A stretch of DNA of 64,000 nucleotides from Roseburia hominis. GTDB taxonomy: Bacteria > Bacillota > Clostridia > Lachnospirales > Lachnospiraceae. A model generated the notes under the pieces. That model was not told the DNA's origin. It made no database searches and saw only the letters and a program-made list of their open reading frames with translations. The translations under genes were made by a program, and so were the position numbers. Shown in pieces: positions 7,382-15,900 of the stretch. How positions within the stretch are numbered: position 1 is the stretch's first letter; each line of letters begins with the position of its first letter. Location: NCBI RefSeq assembly GCF_021531695.1, contig NZ_JADYUI010000007.1:62001-126000 (forward strand), in the 5' to 3' direction.

Positions 7382-8125
7382 ATGAATTACAAAGAATATG
7401 GAAAACAAAATAAGGATGTGGTTATTCTCTTGCATGGTGGTGGTTTATCATGGTGGAATTATCGGGAAGAGGCAGAAATGCTTCAAAACGATTTTCATGT
7501 AATTATTCCGATATTGGATGGTCATGCAGAAAGTGATAGAGAGTTTACAACAATTGAGAATAATGCAAAAGAAGTCATTTCATTTATAGAGGAAGAATTT
7601 GGCGGTTCTGTGTTATTGATAGGCGGTTTGTCTCTTGGTGGTCAGATATTACTTGAAATACTGTCCAGGCGTGGAGACATCTGCCGGTATGCGTTCGTTG
7701 AGAGTGCCCTTGTTGTACCTTCAAGGTATACATACGCTATGATAAAGCCGGTGTTTGGAAGTTGTTATGGTTTGATTCATCATAGATGGTTTTCCAAATT
7801 GCAATTCAAATCACTTCGAATGAAGAAAGAGTTATTCAATAACTATTACCGTGATACATGTGCCATTACAAAACAAGATATGATAGCTTTTTTACAGGCA
7901 AATTCCTTATATTCTATAAAAGAGTCCATTAGGAACTGTACTGCAAAAGTAAGTGTATTTGTGGGTGAAAAAGAAAATAGTGCGATGAAAACTTCTGCAA
8001 AAATAATTCATGAGAAGTTAAAGGGAAGTTTGTTACAAATTTTTCCTAAAATGTATCATGGAGAGTTTTCGCTTAATCATGCCGGTGATTATGTGAAAGA
8101 AATCTATGCGATAGTAAAGCAGTGA
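7382..8125 (+). CDS. Alpha/beta-hydrolase
   Basis: 247 residues with the alpha/beta-hydrolase core: oxyanion motif LLHGGG (residues 16-21), nucleophile elbow GLSLGG with Ser84, an acid expected after strand 7 (VFVGEKENS) and a catalytic His in MYHGEFS near 230. The cap region (HHRWFSKLQFKSLRMKKELF) is basic. It probably hydrolyses an ester, lactone or amide of unknown identity. GAGGTG lies before the ATG. No signal peptide is seen, so it is cytosolic. Confidence 0.85.
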   Translation: MNYKEYGKQNKDVVILLHGGGLSWWNYREEAEMLQNDFHVIIPILDGHAESDREFTTIENNAKEVISFIEEEFGGSVLLIGGLSLGGQILLEILSRRGDICRYAFVESALVVPSRYTYAMIKPVFGSCYGLIHHRWFSKLQFKSLRMKKELFNNYYRDTCAITKQDMIAFLQANSLYSIKESIRNCTAKVSVFVGEKENSAMKTSAKIIHEKLKGSLLQIFPKMYHGEFSLNHAGDYVKEIYAIVKQ

Positions 8126-8253
8126 TCTATTTGAATATAGAAGTATAAATATAGAATGAGATGTACGCTTTATAGTATCGTTTTTTACAATACAAGAAAT
8201 GTTTGAAATGCTAAGATAAATTCATCAAATAAATAAGTATTTCAAACAGCCAA

Positions 8254-8287
8254 AGATGTCTGTACCATAGTATAGGCATCTTTTTTT
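8254..8287 (+). terminator. Rho-independent terminator
   Basis: AGATGTCT (8254-8261) pairs with AGGCATCT (8274-8281) with one G-T pair, followed by seven Ts. It ends the hydrolase transcript, or could attenuate the cluster that starts 28 bases downstream. Confidence 0.75.
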
Positions 8288-8314
8288 ATTGTTACGAATA
8301 AAGGAGGTTTCATC

Positions 8315-8641
8315 ATGGAAAGTCGTATTGAAGAGCATCCGATTCTGGGTGTACAAGAAAAAGGAAGAATCGTTAAATTTACTTATAACGGAAAAGAAAT
8401 GGAAGGCTATGAGGGAGAACCGATTGCAGCGACCTTAAAAGCAGCAGGAGTCATGGTACATCGCTATACAAAGAAAGAACATAAACCAAGAGGAATCTTT
8501 TGTGCAATCGGAAGATGTACCGATTGTGTTATGGTAGTCGATGGACAGCCGAATGTCAGAACCTGTATTACCCCATTAAAAGAGGGCATGAAAGTGGAAA
8601 CACAGTATGGAGTTTCTGCTGAGCCTTTTGACAAACAGTAG
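8315..8641 (+). CDS. (2Fe-2S)-binding protein, small subunit of an HcnABC/opine-oxidase-type dehydrogenase
   Basis: 108 residues with a plant-type 2Fe-2S site: C63-x4-C68-x2-C71-x12-C84. Residues 29-46 (MEGYEGEPIAATLKAAGV) match HcnA/SoxD-like small subunits that carry electrons in amine and amino-acid oxidases. A strong AAGGAGG site precedes the ATG. It is the first gene of a tight cluster (8315-11703) encoding four redox subunits, so it most likely forms a complex with them. Confidence 0.88.
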   Translation: MESRIEEHPILGVQEKGRIVKFTYNGKEMEGYEGEPIAATLKAAGVMVHRYTKKEHKPRGIFCAIGRCTDCVMVVDGQPNVRTCITPLKEGMKVETQYGVSAEPFDKQ

Positions 8642-8659
8642 GATAGGAGGAAAAGAAAA

Positions 8660-10243
8660 ATGAAAAGATATGACTTAATCATTGTTGGAGCAGGCCCTTC
8701 CGGTTTGTCAGCAGCCGTTGAGGCAGCAAAAAGAGGACTTAAGGTTGTCGTATTTGATGAAAATGAAAAACCGGGCGGTCAGCTTTTTAAACAGATTCAT
8801 AAGTTTTTTGGCTCCAAAGAGCATAAAGCAAAAATCAGGGGATTTAAAATCGGAGAAGAATTATTAAACGAAGCCAATGATACAGGCGTGGAAGTTGTGT
8901 TAAATGCAACGGTTATAGGACTTTATCAGGATAAAGAAATTGTGGTAAAAATCGGGGATGAAGTAAAACATTTTAAAGGTGATTCCATTATTGTTGCAAC
9001 CGGAGCCTCCGAAAATATGGTTACTTTTGACGGATGGACCCTGCCGGGTGTTATTGGTGCCGGAGCGGCTCAGACAATGATGAACCTTCATGGAATCAAA
9101 CCGGGCAAAAAGATTTTAATGTTAGGTTCCGGAAATGTAGGACTTGTTGTAAGCTTCCAGCTGATGCAGTGTGGCTGTGAAGTGGTTGCTTTGGTAGATG
9201 CAGCACCAAGAATCGGCGGATATGGAGTGCATGCAGCGAAAGTTGCAAGAACCGGCGTACCATTCTATCTTTCCCATACGATCGTAAAAGCCGAGGGAGA
9301 GGAATGCGTTACCGGTGTTACAATCGCGGAGGTTGATGATAAGTTCCAGTTTATTCCGGGCACAGAAAAACATTTTGACGTTGATACGATTTGTGTTGCA
9401 GTCGGTCTTTCTCCGATGTCACAGCTTTTAAAGATGGCAGGCTGCGAGATGGAGGATAATCCAAAGAAAGGCGGCCAGGTTCCAATCTGTGACCAGTATG
9501 GTGAAACCTCGATTAAAGGAATTTTTGTTGCCGGTGATGTTTCCGGTATAGAGGAAGCAAGTTCAGCCATGATCGAGGGAAGAATTGCAGGGATTTGTGC
9601 TTCTTATTATCTGGGATTTATTGAAAAAGAAGAACTGGATAAAAAATACGAAGAACTGACCAATGCATTGGAAGGTTTGCGCCAGGGTATGTTTGCACCG
9701 AAGAACCGTGGTAAGTTGATTGAAAAGACAGAAGAAGGAATTGATGTTTCCATGAATCTGTTGGAAAAGGGATATCTGACGGATGAAGAAGTAGAAAAAT
9801 ATCCGGGTGTTACACATGCAAAGGGAATTCATCCTGTCATGGAATGTTCCCAGAATATCCCGTGTAATCCTTGTCAGGATGCATGTCCAAAGCACTGTAT
9901 TAAGATCGGAAAGAACATTACAGCACTTCCGGCAGTGGATGAGAGCGTAGAATGTGTCGGCTGTGGAATGTGTGTTGCCTCCTGTTCCGGTCAGGCAATT
10001 TTCTTAATCAATGAAAATTTTGAGCCGGGTTATGCAACGGTAACTCTTCCTTATGAAATGCTCCCACTTCCGAAAAAGGGAGACAAGGGAATGGGCTTAA
10101 GCAGAAGCGGAAAAGAAATCTGTGAAGCAGAAGTCGTAGAAGTAAGAACTTCACCGGCATTTGACCATACAAATCTTTTAACCATAAAGGTTCCGGCAGA
10201 CATGGTGATGAAAGCAAGATTTTATAAGGGAAAGGAGCAGTAA
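8660..10243 (+). CDS. FAD-dependent oxidoreductase with added 4Fe-4S domain (HcnB-like)
   Basis: 527 residues. Residues 1-40 form an FAD-binding Rossmann fold (LIIVGAGPSGLSAAVEAAKR). A second GxGxxG (MLGSGNVGLVV) near 155 binds NAD(P). The C-terminal part adds two cysteine clusters (IPCNPCQDACPKHC and CVGCGMCVASCSG, about residues 396-450) typical of a two-cluster ferredoxin. HcnB-like subunits pair with a 2Fe-2S subunit and an oxidase to strip electrons from a C-N bond. The extra ferredoxin suggests transfer to a low-potential carrier rather than oxygen. GGAGG precedes the ATG. Confidence 0.9.
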   Translation: MKRYDLIIVGAGPSGLSAAVEAAKRGLKVVVFDENEKPGGQLFKQIHKFFGSKEHKAKIRGFKIGEELLNEANDTGVEVVLNATVIGLYQDKEIVVKIGDEVKHFKGDSIIVATGASENMVTFDGWTLPGVIGAGAAQTMMNLHGIKPGKKILMLGSGNVGLVVSFQLMQCGCEVVALVDAAPRIGGYGVHAAKVARTGVPFYLSHTIVKAEGEECVTGVTIAEVDDKFQFIPGTEKHFDVDTICVAVGLSPMSQLLKMAGCEMEDNPKKGGQVPICDQYGETSIKGIFVAGDVSGIEEASSAMIEGRIAGICASYYLGFIEKEELDKKYEELTNALEGLRQGMFAPKNRGKLIEKTEEGIDVSMNLLEKGYLTDEEVEKYPGVTHAKGIHPVMECSQNIPCNPCQDACPKHCIKIGKNITALPAVDESVECVGCGMCVASCSGQAIFLINENFEPGYATVTLPYEMLPLPKKGDKGMGLSRSGKEICEAEVVEVRTSPAFDHTNLLTIKVPADMVMKARFYKGKEQ

Positions 10244-10244
10244 C

Positions 10245-10574
10245 ATGAGTGAAGTAAATGATAGATCAAGAGATATCGGACCATTTGTTCCGGCAGAAGA
10301 TGATGATATGATTATCTGCCGCTGTGAGGAAATTACAAAAGGCGAAATCAGAAAAGCGGTACATGAAGGAATGTATACCTTAAATGAGGTAAGAAGATTT
10401 TTAAGAACCGGCATGGGATTATGTCAGGGACAGACCTGTGGGAAATTAGTAAAAAGTATTATAGCAAGAGAGCTTAAGGTGTCTCCGGCAGAAATAGAGC
10501 CGGCAACTTCAAGAGCACCGATGCGGCCGATAGAAATGAAAATATTTGCAAAAGAAGCAAAGGAGGTGGAGTGA
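10245..10574 (+). CDS. BFD-like [2Fe-2S] protein
   Basis: 109 residues with the bacterioferritin-associated-ferredoxin pattern C25-x-C27-x32-C60-x4-C65 (IICRCEEIT, then GLCQGQTCGKL). In related oxidases this domain is fused to the FAD subunit or encoded next to it. Here it is a separate gene one base after the FAD protein, so it is probably a third electron-transfer subunit. An AAGGAGCAG site covers the end of the previous gene. Confidence 0.9.
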   Translation: MSEVNDRSRDIGPFVPAEDDDMIICRCEEITKGEIRKAVHEGMYTLNEVRRFLRTGMGLCQGQTCGKLVKSIIARELKVSPAEIEPATSRAPMRPIEMKIFAKEAKEVE

Positions 10575-10575
10575 T

Positions 10576-11703
10576 ATGAGTAAATGTGCAGAGGTAGTAA
10601 TTATTGGCGGTGGTGTCATTGGCTGTGCAGCAGCATACTATTTGGCAAAAGAAGGCGTATCCGTCATTGTTTTGGAAAAAACCGATAATATCGGAAATGG
10701 TGCTTCCAGCAGAAATGGTGGAGGGGTTCGTCAGTCCGGACGTGACCCAAGAGAACTTCCGCTTGCCATGTATGGAATTAGAAATTTGTGGCCGACACTT
10801 TCTGAGGAACTCGGGGTTAATGTAGAGTATCATAAGGAAGGGAACCTGCGTCTTGGAAAAACAGAACATCATATGGAAATTTTACAGGGATTAACCGACC
10901 GGGCAACGGCATGTGGACTGGATGTGCGTATGATTGACGGAAAAGAAGTGCGTGAAATCAATCCGTATTTAAGTGATGAAGTAATCGGTGCAAGCTGGTG
11001 TCCGACGGACGGACATGCAAATCCGTTAAAAACAACGCTTGGATTCTATAAAAGAGCGAGAGAGCTTGGTGCAAAATTTTATTCCGGTGAAACGGTTCTT
11101 GAAATTAAAAAGATAAAAGGAAAAGCAAGACAGGTTATAACAGATCATGACATTTACGAGGGAGAACATATCATTCTTGCCTGCGGATATGAGAGCCGTG
11201 CGATTGCAGCAACGGTAGGAATTGATATCCCGATGCGAAAAGAACTGATTGAAGCTCTGGTAACGGAAGCAGAACCAAAAATGTTTGCCCAGATGCTTGG
11301 AACAGCAGACGCAGATTTTTACGGACATCAGACAGAGCACGGATCCTTTGTCTTTGGCGGAGCGAGCGGTATGGAAGATGTCAACAAAGACAATGGAATG
11401 CAGGCAACTTCAAGCCTTACAGCACCTTGTATCTGCCGCGGTATTATGAAATACATTCCAAAACTTGCTGATGCAAAAATCGTAAGAACATGGGGCGGTT
11501 ATGAGGATATCTGTACGGATGGAGTACCGGTTATCAGTAAAATAGATGAAGTACCCGGACTTATCATAGCATGTGCTTTTACCGGACACGGATTTGGAAT
11601 TGCTCCGACAGTAGGACTTTTATTATCGCAACTTGCCATGGAAAAGGAAACCGTTTTGGATCTTAGTGCATTACGTTATGACAGATTCAAGGCAGTTATA
11701 TAA
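10576..11703 (+). CDS. FAD-dependent amino-acid/amine oxidoreductase (DAO family, HcnC-like)
   Basis: 375 residues with an N-terminal FAD fold (VVIIGGGVIGCAAAYYLAKE, residues 6-25), GNGASSRNGGGVRQSGRDPR near 43, and the C-terminal FAD site ACAFTGHGFGIAPTVG. This is the D-amino-acid oxidase/glycine oxidase superfamily and probably the substrate-oxidising subunit of the complex. The ATG at 10576 overlaps the previous stop region and has AAGGAGGTGG just upstream. The substrate is likely an amino acid or amine; the exact compound is not visible. Confidence 0.9.
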   Translation: MSKCAEVVIIGGGVIGCAAAYYLAKEGVSVIVLEKTDNIGNGASSRNGGGVRQSGRDPRELPLAMYGIRNLWPTLSEELGVNVEYHKEGNLRLGKTEHHMEILQGLTDRATACGLDVRMIDGKEVREINPYLSDEVIGASWCPTDGHANPLKTTLGFYKRARELGAKFYSGETVLEIKKIKGKARQVITDHDIYEGEHIILACGYESRAIAATVGIDIPMRKELIEALVTEAEPKMFAQMLGTADADFYGHQTEHGSFVFGGASGMEDVNKDNGMQATSSLTAPCICRGIMKYIPKLADAKIVRTWGGYEDICTDGVPVISKIDEVPGLIIACAFTGHGFGIAPTVGLLLSQLAMEKETVLDLSALRYDRFKAVI

Positions 11704-11759
11704 AGAATAGAACTGGAAAACAAAAATGAAGTATGCTATCATGCAAAGGAGATTGGATT

Positions 11760-12890
11760 ATGGATACAAAAATTAAATTCTTATATTTAAGTGAACCTGA
11801 TATGATAAAAGCAGGTGTTAAAGATATGGATAGTTGCGTGGAGGCAATGGAAGACCTGCTTCTTACCTTAAATAAAGGGGATTATGTGATGGGTGGCAAA
11901 AATCATAATTCCCACGGATGTATGGTTACATTCCCGGATAATCCACAGTTTCCGGGAATGCCAAAGAATGCGGATGACCGTCGCTTTATGGCAATGCCGG
12001 CATATCTTGGCGGAAGATACCAGATGGCAGGAATGAAATGGTATGGTTCTAATATTGAAAATAAGGAAAAAGGACTGCCTCGTTCCATTCTTATGATGAT
12101 GTTAAATGATAAAGATACCGGAGCACCACTTGCTCTTATGTCAGCAAATCTGTTAAGTTCTTACCGTACCGGTGGAATTCCTGGCGTAGGAGCAAAGTAT
12201 CTTGCAAGAAAAGATGCAAAGACGGTTGCAATCATTGGACCTGGTGTTATGGGAAAAACATCTCTTAGTGCTTTTGTAAGTGTAAGACCGGGAATCGATA
12301 CGGTAAAAATCAAAGGACGCGGCAAACGTTCTTTAGATTCTTTTGTAAAATTTGTAAAAGAAGAGTGTCCGCAGATTAAAAATATCGAAATCTGTGATAC
12401 AATAGAAGATGCTGTTCGTGACAGTGATATTATCAGTTTTACGACAACGGTTGGAAATAAAGAGTCAGAGTTCCCTTATATCGATGAATCCTGGGTGAAA
12501 AAGGGTGCTTTAATCAGTATGCCTTCCGCAGCCAGATTTGAAGAAGATTTTATTGTAAAACGTTGTAAAAAAGTTGTAGATAATTACAAATTATATGAAG
12601 CGTGGGAAGAAGAATATCCATATCCGAGCTATGACCAGCTTCAGATTATCGGTACAAAGTTTACCGATTTAAAACATGAAGGAAAAATTAAAAGAGAAGA
12701 TATTGTTGACATTGCCGATATCATTACCGGAAAATGTGCCGGAAGAGAAAATGATGACGAAATCATTATTTATTCCGTAGGTGGTATGCCGGTTGAAGAC
12801 ATTGCATGGGGCGGTACCGTATACCGGAATGCATTAAAGAATGGTATCGGCGTGGAACTGCCATTGTGGGATACTCCTGAAATGGCATAA
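11760..12890 (+). CDS. Ornithine cyclodeaminase-family protein (possibly 'tyramine oxidase subunit B' type)
   Basis: 376 residues of the ornithine cyclodeaminase/mu-crystallin superfamily: a Rossmann segment VAIIGPGVMGKTSLSAFVSV near residue 160 and SYRTGGIPGVGAKYLARKDA just before it. Relatives in Clostridia carry the name tyramine oxidase subunit B, but I cannot confirm that reaction. Members reduce, deaminate or bind imino acids with NAD(P). AAGGAGA precedes the ATG at 11760 (an upstream start at 11733 lacks support). It follows the oxidase genes and may process the imine product. Confidence 0.8.
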   Translation: MDTKIKFLYLSEPDMIKAGVKDMDSCVEAMEDLLLTLNKGDYVMGGKNHNSHGCMVTFPDNPQFPGMPKNADDRRFMAMPAYLGGRYQMAGMKWYGSNIENKEKGLPRSILMMMLNDKDTGAPLALMSANLLSSYRTGGIPGVGAKYLARKDAKTVAIIGPGVMGKTSLSAFVSVRPGIDTVKIKGRGKRSLDSFVKFVKEECPQIKNIEICDTIEDAVRDSDIISFTTTVGNKESEFPYIDESWVKKGALISMPSAARFEEDFIVKRCKKVVDNYKLYEAWEEEYPYPSYDQLQIIGTKFTDLKHEGKIKREDIVDIADIITGKCAGRENDDEIIIYSVGGMPVEDIAWGGTVYRNALKNGIGVELPLWDTPEMA

Positions 12891-12977
12891 CAGGCAGCAG
12901 TGTTCATGAGTAAGTAGTGAAGCGGATTGCGAAGATCTGTTTCTATAATCTTGTATTTTGGAATAGAGGCTGCCTGT
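12890..12977 (+). ncRNA. Structured leader with hairpin shared with 61483-61523
   Basis: ACAGGCAGC (12890-12898) pairs with GCTGCCTGT (12969-12977), enclosing a 40-base block at 12903-12943. That block contains the hairpin GAAGCGGAT / ATCTGTTTC with a TGCGAAG loop. The same block, with compensatory changes, precedes the transporter gene at 61548. The element lies in the leader of the AraC-family gene. The role is unknown: RNA regulator, mobile hairpin or protein site. Confidence 0.5.
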
Positions 12978-12996
12978 AAAAAGGAGCCGAATATTC

Positions 12997-13806
12997 ATGA
13001 AAAACAAGAAAATAAAGACAATTACTCCGGTACAGCCTTATCTTGCCCTTAGGACAGAGGATTACAAGAAGCTGATTACGGAGACACTTGGGATTTCGCA
13101 CTTTTACGAATTTACCGTAAAAGAAGGAGAACAGGTGAAAGTGCAGGCGGTTCCGGATGGAAGCGTGGATTTACTGTTTGGAATTGGAACAAAAGATGTT
13201 CATACCTATATCAGCGGTACGGTATTTCATGTGAAAAAGTGGCCAATCGAGCCGGGAAGAGTTTATTTTGGTGTGCGTTTTCAGCCGGGGAAGTGCATTC
13301 TTCCACGAGATTTATCCATTCAGGATATTATCAACGATGATTTGGAAATTGATGGAAACTGTTATGGAAAAAGTCTTGCGGAAGAGATTGCAGAGGCAAA
13401 GAACATGAAAGAGCGCGCAGAGATTTTTGTAAGACGTTATGTGGACGGATATGTAGTTGAAAATGAACAAGATGCTGCCGGCAGACTGGAAGAATACATT
13501 AGAAATCGGATTTATGAAAGTAAAGGAAATATCAGTATTGGCGCATTGGCAGAAGAAACCGGGTATTCCGAATGTTATATCCGCCGCATATTTGGAAAAA
13601 TACATGGAATTTCGCCAAAAGTATTTGAAAAGTTCGTGCGTTTTCAGAATACCTTGAATATTATGGAAAAAGAAAAGATTGGATTAGAGGAGCTTGCAGT
13701 GGAATGTGGTTACTATGATCAGTCTCATATGATTAAGGATTTTAAGAATTTTTCAGGGGTGACACCGGAAGCCTATCTGAATTTGATTTCAGAAAAACAA
13801 AAGTAA
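12997..13806 (+). CDS. AraC-family transcriptional regulator
   Basis: 269 residues. The C-terminal 100 form the double helix-turn-helix of AraC proteins (NISIGALAEETGYSECYIRR, then GLEELAVECGYYDQSHMIKD, ending in the FKNFSGVTPEAYL signature). The N-terminal half (VQPYLALR... AVPDGSVDLLFGI) resembles the ligand domain often called DUF6597. AAGGAG lies before the ATG. Its place between the oxidase genes and the permease makes it the likely regulator of the cluster, sensing the substrate. Its leader carries the structured element at 12890. Confidence 0.9.
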   Translation: MKNKKIKTITPVQPYLALRTEDYKKLITETLGISHFYEFTVKEGEQVKVQAVPDGSVDLLFGIGTKDVHTYISGTVFHVKKWPIEPGRVYFGVRFQPGKCILPRDLSIQDIINDDLEIDGNCYGKSLAEEIAEAKNMKERAEIFVRRYVDGYVVENEQDAAGRLEEYIRNRIYESKGNISIGALAEETGYSECYIRRIFGKIHGISPKVFEKFVRFQNTLNIMEKEKIGLEELAVECGYYDQSHMIKDFKNFSGVTPEAYLNLISEKQK

Positions 13807-13844
13807 ATTGACGAGTAGCGGTGTGAAGAAAAGGAGCGAGGAAT

Positions 13845-14195
13845 ATGAGTTTATCTAAAATTGAAATCATTACCAATATGTCAAAACTTACCAAATTAAA
13901 AAAAGCTTTAAGTGATGCCGGAGTTACCGGGATGACAGTGATTCAGGTTTTAGGATGCGGTATTGAAAAAGGAGCATTTGAATATGCGTTAGATGAAAAC
14001 GAAGAGATGGAACTTTTGCCGAAACAGCAGATTAATCTTGTTGTAAAGACAGAAGATGTTCCAAGAATCGTAGAGCTTGTAAAGCAGGAATTATATACCG
14101 GACATATCGGGGATGGAAAGATTTTTGTATACAAGATCGATAATGCAATCCGTGTAAGAACCGGAGATGAAGGCTTAGATGCACTTTCACACTAG
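13845..14195 (+). CDS. PII-family signalling protein with divergent T-loop
   Basis: 116 residues fold as a PII (GlnB/GlnK) protein: IEIITNMSKLTKLKKALSDA, GVTGMTVIQVLGCG, then the T-loop and LPKQQINLVVKTEDVPRIVE, TGHIGDGKIFVYKIDNAIRV, GDEGLDAL. Classical PII T-loops contain the E-[LI]-YRG stretch with the uridylylated tyrosine. Here the loop reads EKGAFEYALDENEEMELLPK and lacks it, so classical uridylylation looks unlikely. PII proteins bind ATP, ADP and 2-oxoglutarate and dock on transporters. Lying 17 bases before the permease gene, this one may gate that permease. Start: AAGGAGCGAGG site. Confidence 0.9.
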   Translation: MSLSKIEIITNMSKLTKLKKALSDAGVTGMTVIQVLGCGIEKGAFEYALDENEEMELLPKQQINLVVKTEDVPRIVELVKQELYTGHIGDGKIFVYKIDNAIRVRTGDEGLDALSH

Positions 14196-14212
14196 AAAAG
14201 GAGGTACTTGCT

Positions 14213-15616
14213 ATGGAAGAAAAGAAACTTGGACTTAGAAGTGTAGTATCGGTATCGGTCGGTCTTGTCATTGCCACGAGTTGTCTTGTTTCGTTGGGAC
14301 AGGGTGCGGGAACCATTGGTGTCGTATTTATTGGAGCTATGATTATCGCCTGCCTTCTTAATATGACAACGGTTGCTTCCTTATCAGAGTTAAATGCGCT
14401 GATGCCGAATACGACTGGTGGGCTGGCACAGTATACGCTTGCCAGTATGGGACCGTTTCCTACAATCATTTCCATGGTAGGCGGATATTTAATCTGTAAT
14501 ATCTTATCCTCCGGTGTTGAGGCATCTATTTTTTCTTATGCGATGGCACAAACCTTTGATCTGCCGATTCCGAGTATTGGTTATACACTTATTATGACTG
14601 TGATTGTTATGATCGCAAATTTATATGGAGTGGACATGTTTGCAAAAATCCAGGATTTGGTTGCATTTCTTCTGGTTGGTTCCATGCTTGTAATGGGTAT
14701 CATCGGAACGTTTAAGCTTGGAACAGGAACCGTGGTAAATCAGCCGATGAATATGGCAGGCAGCTTTTCCGATGTGGTTTCTATGACAGCAGTTGCATTC
14801 TGGTTATTTATTGGGGCAGAGTATGTCATTCCGATTTCAAAAGATGTAAAAAATGCCAAAAGAAATGTACCGCTTGGGATGATGATAGGTCTTGCTTTGA
14901 TTTGTCTGGTGCAGTCTATTATGGTTCTTGGCTTTCATAATTATACGCCGTGGGAGGAACTCGCAAATTCACCGGCACCACATTTATTGTATGGTATGAA
15001 TTTACTTGGAAAACCGGGAAAACTCTGGATGACATTAGTGGCAGCACTTGCCGTCATCAGTACACAGAATTCTACGGTAAACGGTCTTTCGAGTATTTGT
15101 CAGGGAATGGCAAAGATGAATATGTTACCGCAGGCATTTGCGAAAACCAATAAGCGTAATGTTCCATATTTTGGTGTTATTTTTGTCAGTGTGTTTATTT
15201 TTGTATTTGCAGTACTCAGTAACAATTCTTCCGATGCAATTTCCTTCCTCATTCTGGTAGGCTCGGTATTCTGGATGATTTCTTACATATTGGCACATAT
15301 TGATGTATTGATTTTAAGAAAACGCTTACCAAAAGCACCGCGCTCCTTTAAGAGTCCGGGAGGACCAATCCTTCCGATTATCGGAATTGCCGGAACGGTA
15401 TATATGATTTTGAATATTTCGTCGGATCCGACAGAACGTCTTGCCATCTGGCTTATGACAGGGATTACCTTCCTGATCCTTGGCATTTATTCTTTCTTCT
15501 GGATTAAGTATAAGATGAAGATGCCGGTATTTAAGAGTGTGCCGGTAGAAAAAGTAATGGCAATGGAAAATGAAATGTATTATACGATCCGAAAAAAACG
15601 TGGAATCTGGAGATAA
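14213..15616 (+). CDS. APC-family amino acid permease
   Basis: 467 residues with about 12 membrane segments. The first reads VVSVSVGLVIATSCLVSLGQ, and the unwound helix 1 of APC transporters fits GQGAGTIG. FWLFIGAEYVIPISKDVKNA (helix 6 region) matches the family consensus. It probably imports the amino acid or amine oxidised by the upstream cluster, using the ion gradient. GGAGGT precedes the ATG. A hairpin at 15621 ends the transcript. Confidence 0.92.
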   Translation: MEEKKLGLRSVVSVSVGLVIATSCLVSLGQGAGTIGVVFIGAMIIACLLNMTTVASLSELNALMPNTTGGLAQYTLASMGPFPTIISMVGGYLICNILSSGVEASIFSYAMAQTFDLPIPSIGYTLIMTVIVMIANLYGVDMFAKIQDLVAFLLVGSMLVMGIIGTFKLGTGTVVNQPMNMAGSFSDVVSMTAVAFWLFIGAEYVIPISKDVKNAKRNVPLGMMIGLALICLVQSIMVLGFHNYTPWEELANSPAPHLLYGMNLLGKPGKLWMTLVAALAVISTQNSTVNGLSSICQGMAKMNMLPQAFAKTNKRNVPYFGVIFVSVFIFVFAVLSNNSSDAISFLILVGSVFWMISYILAHIDVLILRKRLPKAPRSFKSPGGPILPIIGIAGTVYMILNISSDPTERLAIWLMTGITFLILGIYSFFWIKYKMKMPVFKSVPVEKVMAMENEMYYTIRKKRGIWR

Positions 15617-15620
15617 TAAG

Positions 15621-15649
15621 TACTCCGCCGGTTGGATGCTGGCGGAGTA
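15621..15649 (+). terminator. Terminator hairpin after the permease
   Basis: TACTCCGCC (15621-15629) pairs perfectly with GGCGGAGTA (15641-15649), followed by a weak T-rich stretch (TTTGTT). It closes the 8315-15616 cluster. Confidence 0.7.
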
Positions 15650-15660
15650 TTTGTTATAAC

Positions 15661-15798
15661 GGATTTGGATGTTAAAAGGTCGCAAACTGATTTTGTTTTT
15701 ATATTACACAAAGATGTAATTTGTCATTTGTTCCGAATTACATCTTTGTGCAATATAACAGATTAAATTTTTTTGCGACCTTTTGACACCCGAATCTA
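15661..15798. repeat. MITE-like palindromic element, short form
   Basis: The outer ends carry AAAAGGTCGCAAA (15674-15686) and TTTGCGACCTTTT (15772-15784). Inside, TATATTACACAAAG (from 15700) pairs with CTTTGTGCAATATA (to 15758) with one mismatch. Ends and centre match the element at 48070-48382, whose middle section is missing here after TTTGTTCCGA. No open frame is present. See the copies at 33403 and 48070 and the lone end at 45779. Confidence 0.75.
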
Positions 15799-15900
15799 TA
15801 TTAAAAAAGAACGGTAGGATTAAAAAAATGTCTCTTTATCTTCTTGACATCTTATGTTATATTGAAATATACCATATAAACAATCAATTGAGGATAAGCT

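Noticed and set aside
15655-15805. Target duplication around the short element
   Set aside because: The flanks (TTATAAC before, TATATTA after) are not identical, so no duplication can be claimed.
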